A stretch of DNA of 64,000 nucleotides, taken from assembly GCF_022458985.1 (NCBI RefSeq), contig NC_061778.1, forward strand, positions 8,201,501 to 8,265,500, read 5' to 3'. Both the position numbers and the translations under genes were made by a program. Within the stretch, counting starts at the first letter, position 1; every line of letters starts with the position of its first letter. This document shows, piece after piece, positions 48,975 to 59,225 of this stretch. The stretch comes from Mugil cephalus. Taxonomy: Eukaryota > Chordata > Actinopteri > Mugiliformes > Mugilidae. The notes beneath the pieces were generated by a model, which saw only the letters and a list, made by a program, of their open reading frames with translations, was not told the DNA's origin and ran no database searches.

Positions 48975-49450
48975 AGTGACTGAGGCAGGGGCCGTGGGTT
49001 TACGGGTAGTGTTATATCTCCCTCAGGAGCCCTTTGAAATAGGATTGACTTTGGAAGGCAGGTCTAATTATGGTTTTGCACACGGATGTATTCACGAAAG
49101 CACAGAAAGCCCCCGTGCATACGCAGCCGCAGTCTCCAAGGTCTCCAAGTTGAGGCCATAGATGGTGGAAGCTGTTTCTTCCAGGCAGAGCATAATGAGA
49201 TTTGAAATAAGAGACCTGAAGAGCAGTTGTTGGTTTTCCATGTCCGCCTGTAGCCCACCATGCCAAGGCCACATTTAAATTGGTAATGCTTGAGAGTCAG
49301 CAGCACGCTGGAGTGGAAACATATTGCCTGCGCTGCTGTGCCGAGCGTGTCCTCACGATGTTTGTTGGACCTCTGACTCTGAGTTTGCTCTCTGGGTTTT
49401 TATAAGTTCAAGACCTGCAACATGATCACACGCATCTCTGCAGGCATTCA
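48975..49450. promoter_or_regulatory. Candidate conserved non-coding block 4
   Basis: A repeat-free block with a homeodomain-type GGTCTAATTATGG (about 49,061) and three overlapping minus-strand frames, none protein-like. It lies between tada2a and dusp14. Inference only. Confidence 0.25.
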
Positions 49451-49927
49451 AATAAAAAGTTGAGTGAGTGTGAAGCTGCTGCAGGACGTTTAACGGTGCA
49501 GCTGTCTTGGCGCCGCACGGTGCAAAATGGGAAGAAGAGGCTTCAGACTCAAATCAGCAAACACAACATACACGAGCAGGTGGTTGAATTTAAAGCTGCA
49601 GCCTCTAATGGTTTCCTTATCCTTATGCTTTCATTGTGGATGAAAATACAGGATCTACAAGGACTATTTTCACAGATCTAGTTTATTAGCCTTAACGTGC
49701 GTCTAGTTGCATTGTCCGGAAATTAGGTGTTGCTAAAATACTGTGTGAAAGGAACTAGCTCTGCAGCTTTCCTTATCTTTTTAAATATTTTTTTGAGTCT
49801 GACCTAAAGTAGACACAGAAATTAACTGCCTGGAGCGGCCGTTTTCCTAAACAGCAAAAAATTAAAAAAGCTTTTTAGAGATGTAAAAGTGAGCATGAAA
49901 TTCAACTAATTTCAAGTTGCAACATTA

Positions 49928-50357
49928 GCTGTGTTTCCATTACAGTTTTTTTTGCAAAATAAAAGTGATATTTCTGAAATTTTGATAAACTTTGTATGTG
50001 TTTCACTTGAAATGTGTTTTGCAAATGAGCTGTAACTGTTGTAGATTCTTTTCGTGATATCCCATAATTTTCTTTAATTCTTGTCACGCAAAACTTCACT
50101 GAGGAAGATGGACTTCAAATGAACTGGTCACATGACCCCCCTGCATCATCTCTGTTGATGGGGAAATGCAAAAGAAGTGTTTCCGTTGCACTTTTGCGTT
50201 ACACTTTTATGTCAAAACCACCTTGTGAGATCGTAAAATCGTTTTAGCCTTAGATATTTGAGAGTTTTTTTGAAATGTAGTGTAGTGTTTCCATTACCAT
50301 TTTTTTTTATTGCGATATTTATGCTTTGCACATTTCTAGGGGTGATGGAAACACAGC
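49928..50357. mobile_element. MITE, long copy (GCTGTGTTTCCAT ends)
   Basis: The left end GCTGTGTTTCCATTACAG and the right end GGTGATGGAAACACAGC form an imperfect inverted repeat. The internal GATATTTCTGAAATTT is shared with the shorter copy at 41,091-41,229. It has no coding capacity and the class is unknown. Confidence 0.7.
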
Positions 50358-51352
50358 AGATAACAAATGAGTTCCAAAAATATTTTACCTCAAGTAAACA
50401 CAGTTCATGACTTTAGTTCTTACTACTGAATTCTCCTTTCTCTTCTGATAGAGAGCAGCGTTTAAAGCTCTCCTTTTTTCACTGGTTCATATTTGGGAAG
50501 AGAAATATACAACAGGGTTACAAAGGCAACCTGAGCCTGAAACATCCTCCAGCGACAAGCTGTCATCTACAAAGTGATGGGCGACAAGTGAATCGCTTTA
50601 TATGTGGATCGTTGCCTGGAAATACGCCTGGATGAAACGAGCTAGACTGTTTAAGTCTTTCAGTAGCTATAAATGCATTATATAGAGAGTAAAAGTACTT
50701 TAAGAACGCTCAAAGAATATGGTTTTATGTTGACGAAGTCTGTTTAAATGTGATGTTACGGATGCTACAGCAGCGTTTTCAGACACACGTGAACGTCTCT
50801 TGTTCAGTCAGAATCCACCAAAGCCTCAAAACTGGATTTCCAGTCGACTCTTTGATGATTCTAGGAGCAGACAAGTGGTTTGTTTGTTTGGATCCCACCA
50901 ATAGTTTTCAGCATTGTGCTCAGGGAGGCGCTTGATCCTCCCACTCCTGATGTATGAAGAGTGATTGATGCCAGCCAGGGAGACGCAGTCACAACACCTG
51001 CCTTTGAATGGTGAGTCTGACTCTCTCTCTACACACGCTACTGTCTACAAATAAAAACACAAAGATTCATCTAAATAGGATAACATATATGTCTGAATGT
51101 GTGTATTTAATGATCAGGAAATAATTATTATCCATGAATCTGATTTATGTTTTGCAGCTTTTTTGGTTTTCAAGCTTTGGTGTCAGGTTTGACTTCATGT
51201 ATACATCAGATTTCCTTGAGTTTGAAAGTCTATTTGTTTGTGGCCCTGGTGTTTCCCTGCAGGAAACATTTAAGTAATTGAAATGATTCAGTGTGGCTTT
51301 GATTGTGAGCTTGCTTAGGGTTGTGTCTCCAGCTAAAAGTGGCTGGGCAGAT

Positions 51353-51426
51353 GGCCGGTTAGCTCAGATGGTTAGAGCGTGGTGCTAATAACGCCAAGGT
51401 CATGGGTTCGATCCCCATACGGGCCA
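51353..51426 (+). tRNA. tRNA-Ile, anticodon AAT
   Basis: This is a complete 74-nt cloverleaf. The acceptor stem is GGCCGGT with ACGGGCC and the discriminator base is A. The A box is TTAGCTCAGATGG, the anticodon loop CTAATAA has AAT at 51387-51389, and the B box is GGTTCGATCC. It matches the standard vertebrate tRNA-Ile(AAT), including its usual fifth-position G-G acceptor mismatch. The T stem is ATGGG/CCCAT, so both outer pairs are Watson-Crick. CCA is not encoded, as expected for a nuclear gene. No run of four or more T follows closely, so the Pol III terminator looks weak. Confidence 0.94.
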
Positions 51427-51617
51427 TTCTTTAATATTTAGCTTGATATGTTTGTTAAAAGTAATGGGCGACTGATTGAAGAAAAACGCCGTCTACAACT
51501 TTGGTTTCCTACCATTAATTCAATGGTGATGAACTCAGATAAAGTGGCAGTCTTGTTGCTGTTTGTTTTATTTCCATATACAGAGTGATAATGACAAGAA
51601 GAGGAAGCTCCATCTAT

Positions 51618-52418
51618 AGAGGGTATGCACTGACGTCGCTGGCGCCTGAGTGGCAAAAACATGGTGAAACGTAGCAGTAAATACAGCAGGACAATGGAAA
51701 AATGTGAATTATCAGATTAAATTCAGGACAACTGGACTCAACAATGATCCACAGGAACTAGTATGGATTTGGAAAAGTGGACTGGCCTCAGTTTCAGTTA
51801 GTTTAAGTTAGTTTTAGGTCATTTCAGTCATGATGAATGTAGCTAAATAAAAGATGCTAAAGATAAGAGTTTAACTGAGAAGTAACTTTAGTATACTGTA
51901 GTGTCTTAAAGGAATGACGAGGAGTGATCACAAATATTCTATTTATTGTTTTATTGTTGGAGCTGAAATAGTTACTGTCGGCCGTAACTACATCAAAAAA
52001 ACAACATCGACAAACCTACCTGACAATCCTCCAGAATGTAACTTAAGAAGTAACTTAAGGTACGACTTCATCATAAAAATAAACAGCAAAAATTAATATG
52101 ACCTGGTGCTAAATGTGAACCACAACACCAGGTTTCAGTGCCTGGATTCCAGTTGTTTCTTAGAAATGCAGTGATCCATTTACTTCCCTTTTCTTTGGCA
52201 GATATCTGTCAAAAATATATATCTGACTGCTTTTCAAATCTGTTGGTTCAATCAATAGCAAAACAGCTCTTTGACTTATTTTTTAAATTAATTTTATAAT
52301 TTAGACGCTATTAAAGCCCATGTTTCAAACTAATGCTGCTAATCAAAATTCTCAACTGTCACTTTTTGACCGTAACCATGGAGATTTCGCTTGCCGTGAC
52401 GTCACGTGCATACCCTCT
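51618..52418. repeat. Inverted repeat pair 760 bp apart
   Basis: AGAGGGTATGCACTGACGTC (51618-51637) and GACGTCACGTGCATACCCTCT (52398-52418) are reverse complements apart from one extra base. The arms may bound a degraded mobile element. The DNA between them is AT-rich and has no recognised gene. Confidence 0.55.
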
Positions 52419-54689
52419 ATACATTTACAATGTGTTTACATCTTTGCTTGTGCTTGTGCTTGTTTTTGTTGTTGTTACTGTTGTTGGAAATAGTCTGGAA
52501 TGTTCTCAAAAACGAATGAGTGGATATGTGGACGGGGTTTTAGTCTCGTGACGATCAGACATTATATCGTCACCCAGGGTTTAGAAAGATGTCTAAAGTA
52601 TGAAAATCTTTCAATGTTTCCAAGAGACGATGAATTCAAAAACTCAGTGGTAAACAGTGAATTTGAGAATCGTTCTGAGAGTTAAACTTGGACTGGGATC
52701 GCTTTGTTATGTAAATGACGCAGGGTTTGACTAATGAGTTTGAAGTCTTGATTTATTTCTCCATTATTTCCAGCAGAAACCCAATATTAATGTTTCAAAC
52801 TAATCTAAATGTGATTTAACATCCTCATGCGTTGCTGAATTGCGCTGGGATGTGTGTTGCTCACCAAGCCGAGGTTTCTCGTCTGGAAGCTGCAGGAAAT
52901 AAATAAACGAGGGGACGTTTTGTTTACCAAGCGCCGCTGTTCCTCACTCTTCAGGCTTATTCAAACTTATTTACCCAGAAAAAAAACACACATCAGAAAA
53001 ATCTGCTTCCAGTAGAAAAGCCTGGGATTAGGAATTATATCTTGTAATAATGTGAGAGCTGCCTTGAGGCGGCTTTAGTCTGCGCAACAACAACAACAGT
53101 GTAAGTTTACTGAATGCCACACTGTGCTAGATGCCTCTAATAAAAGCCTGGTTTGTGGTCTGTGCCGGTTTCGGTTCGAGGCATGTCACATTGTGAAATG
53201 AACGGTGAATTTTAGCACTGAGGTACAGGAAAGTAGATCTATCTTATATTTTGAAAAGCCAGTGAACAAACTCCGGCTGCAGTGCTCATACTGTCTCCAC
53301 AAGAGGAGAAGTGGAGCAAGAGGTGGAGAAGAGTGAGTTTTTATTTTTGAATTCTGCCTCATTTCATGTCGTTTTCTGACTGGATGGAAATCCTGCTGAC
53401 TCCTACCCTTCCCCAAAATAACATCATTAGGTGCTGGTAATTTCACATAACAGAGGTTAGAAGTCGGCCCAATTTGATCACAAGTCGCATTTGCGCATTT
53501 GAACTGCTTCGATGATTTGGTTTGTTTTCCTGCTGATAATCATCTTTTAGGGAAAATAGAACTCGACAGCTAAAAAGGCCAATTACAGTTGTGTGCGTGC
53601 GTAGCCTGGATTCTGGATTTGAAAAGAAATTCTTTCTGAGTTGTTGGCCTTGGACTCCAGATCTGACTTCCAAATAATCCTCCCACTGGGTCTGTTTTGT
53701 GGATCGCGGCAGCAGCCGTCACAGTCGATGTGTGTTAACGTTGACGCAATCAGAACAGACTGGTCTGATCAGATTTAGAAGGGCGGTTTAAATCCGTTGT
53801 TTTAGAGCATGCTTGCCGTAAGTGGAGTAAAACTCAGGGTTTCCAAGAGAGAGAGAGACAAACACGCAGGTAGCAAAACAACCAGCACGTGTTTGAAAAG
53901 ATGAACGAAGCTGGAATTAATGTGGGCGGCAACACTGAAATCTTTTGCATATTCCTCTGCTGAATGAATTCAGCGCTTTGTCAGACAAAGCTTGTATTCT
54001 GATTGATGTCTAGGGCCACGTGAACACATATATCTTTTGATTTATAGCACGTAAACTAAATTTCAATCGTCATCATAAATTTTAGATCATTTATTATTTT
54101 ATACCTACACAGTTTGGCCAAATTCATCTCAAACAACACAAAATGTGACGGTGTAAAAGGTGCCTTTGTAGACATTTCACCTTAAGTTAAGGCTCATTTA
54201 AGGTACTTACGTATGTAGCCAACGCCGGCACCACACAAACACTAGTCTAGTCTTTCAACAATGCTGACTGAAACATTTGCCGAAATTTCACCAAAGATGA
54301 GTCATACGTTGTATCTCCAAACCAAACTCACTTAACCTTTCCTCATCCATGGATCTTTATTGAGCCAATTCAGATGGAGAAGCAGCCTGAAATACTAAAG
54401 CGAAAAACATGCTAATACCAAGTGGACCAATCACAGCTCTTGTGGTCCCCCTGTCCTCATGTAGTTACATTTCTGGGGAGGTGCATGTCAGCTAAGGCGC
54501 TACAGGATCTGCTTATGCTCTGCACTTTGTAGCTTCTGCATCAACTGCTTATTAGTTTAGTAGATTCTTGGAAAGACAAATGCAAGTCATCAGATTAGAT
54601 CAATAATGTCCCAGCTGAACAGTGAACCTGGAGCAACTTTACAACTCTGCAGAGACAGGTTTTAATCGATCCCATAGAAAAGCCTGGAA
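52419..54689. other. Intergenic, right of the inverted repeat
   Basis: AT-rich DNA with short frames of no recognisable character. No exon, RNA gene or clear repeat seen. Confidence 0.5.
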
Positions 54690-55053
54690 TAGCCTCAGTA
54701 AGCCAGCACGCTCCTCCTCCTCCCGCTCCCCCTCCTCCTCCTCCTCCTCCCTCTTCTCCCCAGTAGTGGCACTCATTACCCCTCATACGGAGGCAGCGCT
54801 TCCCTGCGCACGCCGCTCCAGCCAGCGTAGGACCAGGCGGATGCACGGATGGGTCGTATTTCTGTTGACTTTCGCATGATGTTGTCGTGTGTTGCGGCTC
54901 GCTCGCCACCGCCCGGTCTCTCCCCATCCTCCCGGCCGCCCGTACCATCGCGCTGACTGGAGGTGGATGCGTGGAAGCAGCGGATCCGTGCGCGCCGCGT
55001 CCGTGCAGGCGCTTTGAAAACCGCTGCGTCTCCGCTCGGGTTAGAGTCGACTG
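54690..55053 (+). promoter_or_regulatory. dusp14: Probable dusp14 CpG-rich promoter and first non-coding exon
   Basis: Between a CCT-rich tract and 55,053 the sequence becomes rich in G+C and CpG (many cg steps at 54,780-55,040), unlike its AT-rich flanks. It ends at a strong splice donor (ctg then gtaagt, with GT at 55054-55055). No coding frame was recognised. It lies about 6 kb upstream of the dusp14 coding exon, whose acceptor needs an upstream partner exon. The assignment is inference. Confidence 0.5.
54711..54750 (+). repeat. (CTC)n tract at the dusp14 promoter edge
   Basis: CTC/TCC units with one CGC interruption, directly upstream of the CpG-rich block. Confidence 0.85.
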
Positions 55054-56219
55054 GTAAGTTGAGTTTTGCACCAGATGGAGGCAGTTTGTCGGCTTCACGT
55101 TGACCTCACATGAGATGGTTGTAATACAAATTCATTGCAAAGCACAGAAATATTTAAATGTTTATTATAAGGTTTAATTTCCAGGTTTTCGTTTTATGAT
55201 ATAATCTGAGGGACACTCATAAAACGAGCGAAACTGTCAAAAAAATGACCACTTCATCTTCATCTTATTATATTTTCTTCTTAATATCAAGCTCCGACAT
55301 CCCAACTTGTTAACGCGCACAACACATCTCGCGTCGCGCGCACGTGCACGAGCAGCGCGTGCGCATAGGAGCGGTCCTCGTCATAGATGATTGAAGTTCA
55401 CGTTTCACACCGCGAGGCCCCCAGAGACACGACGCGGGCTGCATCCACGAAGAGGATGAAATATTTTAACTTTGGAAATGTAAAATAATACATTTAAACT
55501 ATTTAAGACAACTGAATTATACAAAAAAAGGTATTCGGTTTGCAACCAATGGCTAATGTAATTATGGATCAGTCTGCCATTTAATCAAAGGGTCGAAATT
55601 CAAAGATATTTAAGTTTACAATAAAAAAATGACCAAGAAAAGTTGCAATTTCAAACATTTTAAGGAGCTAGATTTAAACAAGAAATGAAAGCAATTTCCT
55701 GTTTGTACAACCTGAGGTCTGTGTTGTTTTTATTCATAAATCTGCCCATTATGTTGCCCATTCATTGATCATTTTGTATATAGAAGCTTCATATAGCACG
55801 TTTTGTGAACCCGCCCTCCCACAAAAGATATTAAGGTTTACGATCAAAACTGAAAAAAAAATTAAAAAAAATGTAAATTGTCACATTTGTGGTGACATCA
55901 TTTAAAATTTTCGCCAATATGAACAGTTGCAGAACAATTTTCTAACCGTAGTTCTAGGCCTGTGCTCGTGGCACCGATTAAAGATAATGATAAGCCTGCC
56001 TCGGAGTGTCATTTTCTTTTCATAGTTTTAAAGTCGACTCCCTCCATTTATCTGTCTCATGTGTCCGTTGCAGTGACGAGTGCCACAACGCTCTCCACAA
56101 ACTTGGCTTTTTACGCCAAATTGAATCAGGATGACTCTGACAGGAAAGATGAGCCGTCTGCATTGTCCCTCTGTTTTTTTTTTTTTTGTTTTTTTTTGCA
56201 CATGCTCTCTCTGTATGAC

Positions 56220-57120
56220 ATGTAGCCTGTTCAGTTCCTCCTGTTTTGTGTGCTGGCGTGACATGTCGTGGTGTGACACCGTGGGCATGGGTGTTGCAGC
56301 AGCTACACGAAGGCGCCAAAGCTGAACCCAGTCCTAGTGTGGAATCGGCTCCTCTTGTTTGTGAACTTTCATTCTTTAGTTCGTTGTAAAGCTGAGCCCA
56401 ATTGTCTCTGCAGATGTTAGGGCTCTTGAAAGACCCTGCTTGCAATTGCTGCTCATTCTCCCCCGGGTGATTATCGAGGCCACTTTCAGACATCACTCAG
56501 TCTGAATAAATAGCTCGCCTTCTCCAGTGATTCCAGTAATTCCAGTCATTTTGATCCTGTGCTGCCCGAGAGTGTCAGTCAGGAAGTTCAGGTCAGATCC
56601 GGTGTCGTCGAGGTTGATGCTCTAGTAGCCCCGCGGCTGGGTCACGTTTCCAATTTGCGTTAGCTTAGGTGGAACTGGATCCCAGAGGAATCTCTCCACC
56701 GAGAAAGGAGCTTCAGAAGATTTGCGAGGTGAAACCTGTTGACAGGCTCTGCAGGTAATTGTGAGGGAGTCTGTTTCTGAGCATTTACATTTTTGGTCGT
56801 GAAAGTCGGGATGTGCTGCAGTCGCCGTCCTGTGAACGCTGCTGGACGTCTTTGGAGAATAAAACCTACAAAGAGTAAAAGTGATTGACAGTGAGCTGCG
56901 GTATCTCCAACACACACTAGATTTTTTTTCTGTGGCGACAGCCTGTGCATAATTTTCCCTCCTCCGCTCTGTGCAGCCCGGGGTATAAATAACTATGTGC
57001 ATGGTGCAAATCTCACTGTGGTACATCAGCACTTTGGATGGGGCCGTGGGATTATTTGCTTCTCTCATCTTCGTCATCTCTCCGGTGATGTGGCCGCGGC
57101 TGCTGTATACAGTTGGTCAG
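56220..57120. promoter_or_regulatory. Candidate regulatory block 5 in dusp14 5' intron
   Basis: A repeat-free, GC-balanced stretch of about 900 bp with overlapping minus-strand frames lacking protein character and a TATA-like site at 56,984. It lies 1.2-2.1 kb downstream of the putative dusp14 promoter. Confidence 0.22.
56984..56991 (+). promoter_or_regulatory. TATA-box-like site
   Basis: TATAAATA follows a GC-rich stretch (CAGCCCGGGG), a spacing seen in TATA promoters. It lies between the putative dusp14 first exon and its coding exon, so an alternative dusp14 start is conceivable. No partner splice donor is convincing. Confidence 0.2.
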
Positions 57121-57904
57121 TAGGTTGCCACAGAAACACAGTTTATCTGTCTCTGTGAATTGTTGCGTCAGCTCGAGGCGTCTGCTCCTGTTTTAGTCTC
57201 TCCAGTTGTAATTTTAGCACCTAGCTCCCTGATTTCTCCTGGTTGTAAAAACAGCAAGACAGTCGGAGAAACGTCACCTATGGCTGTGAAATTTGATGAA
57301 GCGTGGTACGAAACACAGATGAGAACAGATCCAGATGTCTGTCTTTAACGGCAAAGATAAGTTTTAGGTGTGTCTCATCTGCATATGAGATTCTTCTTGT
57401 GTTTTCTTTCCCCTCAAGCAGCTGAACACCTGTTGCTGCACCTGTATGCCTACAGAATCTATGGACAACAAGTATATCATCATATTTCCAGAATTTTATC
57501 ACTGAAAGTAAAAAAAATGGACCAAAAAATGAAGGATGGATGTGGTCCAAACCCTACCATGATATAATATAATGTAATGTTCAGGCTACACATTATTTGT
57601 TCCTGATAACAGGGACAAATAAAGTCTTAAATTCTTGCCACGAAGCCTAAAATAAGAAAGGCAGAGCAAATATGGCCCCATCTGCAGATCACAAGGAGAG
57701 GACGTTATGAGTTGTTTGTCCTTCAGTGTCTCTTCAACGGATCAGAAGAAAAAAAAACACCAAACGACTACCAGCTATAAAGACGGGACTGTGACATTGC
57801 CTCACATTTTCTGTGTCTGGAGTCAAAGTCAACGTTCTGCAATTGCATGAAAGGATGTTTTGATTTATTAAACGTATATTTAACATTCATGGAAGGAAGC
57901 AACC

Positions 57905-58090
57905 CCTCCTACCAGCAGGTGGCAGTAGTCTGTATTAGTTATTCAAAAGGAAAAGCAGGTAGAGCTACTGTTAGCTGGGATGTTAGTTATTTATAGAGCT
58001 GGTATCTTCTGAATCATGCTGATCAGTTGGTCAAATGTAAAATATTTGTGTATTAAAATGTTCGGATTAGTTGGTAATGAGAAGAGTCTT
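57905..58090 (+). repeat. Dispersed repeat family C, copy 2 (dusp14 5' intron)
   Basis: Partner of the copy at 40,650. It carries the same CTCF-like motif at 57912-57925. Confidence 0.65.
57912..57925 (+). promoter_or_regulatory. CTCF-like motif in repeat family C
   Basis: The same 14-bp motif as at 40661, in the second copy of that repeat, in the dusp14 5' intron. Confidence 0.4.
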
Positions 58091-58764
58091 TCGTACGTGA
58101 AATGCCTGTTGAGCTGCTCAGTCAGAAGCCCACTGAACACATCATGCTCGATCACTGCCACACAGTGATTTTATTTTAGTGTTTGTGACAGTGAACCACA
58201 ACTCTTTTATGACTTAATCTGCAGACACTTTTCTCTATCAATCATTCATCTAATAAATTAAATTTTTTCAGTGTCCAGATACTTTCATTTATTTATTCAC
58301 TTCTGCTGCAGAAAAGTTATTAACACCATTTCAGACCTGATCCCGTTTCCTCCAACCTCCTTGGTTTGGGAATTTGCTGACTGCTCTGTAGTGAGAAACG
58401 CTGTTTGTGTTTGTCTCATCACCGCTGGCGACGGTGTAGAGGAAGGTGGAATCAGCTGCAACAACAGCACATTCATGGCAACTGTTACTGAGGCAAAGTA
58501 CACAACAGCGATTGGCAACTGAGAGAGAAGAGTCTGGAGGAGGAGGAAAGAAAGCATTATTTTAGCCATTGATCCTTTTTTTCTGGGAAGAGGAAGCAGT
58601 CCATGCTGAGATGGTAAAGCTGTGACTGATAGGAGCAGGTTTCTTGTACAGTTGGAAGGCGATGAAGAAGAAAAGCAGCCGTTGGGGAGGTGAGCATAGC
58701 TGGAGACCGACTTACCTGTTTAATTCAAGATTCAGGCAGTAAAACCAATAAAAACAGGAATTAT

Positions 58765-59225
58765 CCTCCTGAGACCCAGCGTCCTCATATGGGGACGTTA
58801 AGTTTTAGGTTTTATTGCAGCTTATTCTGCTTCATTTAAACCCATTGTCCTCATCAGTGGACACATCTAGTGGTAGCAATGGTTAAAACATATTTATTTA
58901 TGCTTGTTAAGGTCTGTAGTTTGTTATAATGTGCAAATTTAACAAATTAGCAATTTTTGCTGATTAGCAAGTACTCGTCTGAGGATGTTGGGACTTCATG
59001 CTTCATGCTCAGGTATTAAAATAAACAGTTTTATATTTTTTCACACATTGTTGACTTCTTTATAATATAAGTAATGAAATAATTCCAGTGTCCATATAAG
59101 ACGAAATCGTTATTTTTCAAAAACTGCTACTTCCTGTTCAAAGATGATGTTTAGTTTTTATACATCTTAGGTCTTACTAATCCCAAGTACCTGGGAGAAA
59201 TGATCAAATAAAAGGTCTCAGGAGG
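58765..59225. mobile_element. piggyBac-like MITE in the dusp14 5' intron
   Basis: The element starts CCTCCTGAGACC and ends GGTCTCAGGAGG, a perfect 12-bp inverted repeat. It is flanked by TTAT on the left and TTAA on the right, consistent with a TTAA target duplication with one mutated copy. It is about 461 bp, AT-rich and without a coding frame. The TTAA target and CC ends suggest piggyBac mobilisation. Confidence 0.75.

Larger units (their letters stand above)
42401..51352. other. Intergenic between tada2a and the tRNA gene
   Basis: No protein gene recognised. It contains a Tc1-type fragment, the THAP remnant, six microsatellites, a GC-richer block at 47,500-48,700 with frames of low-complexity Ser/Pro, candidate block 4, and a MITE. 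Confidence 0.6.
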
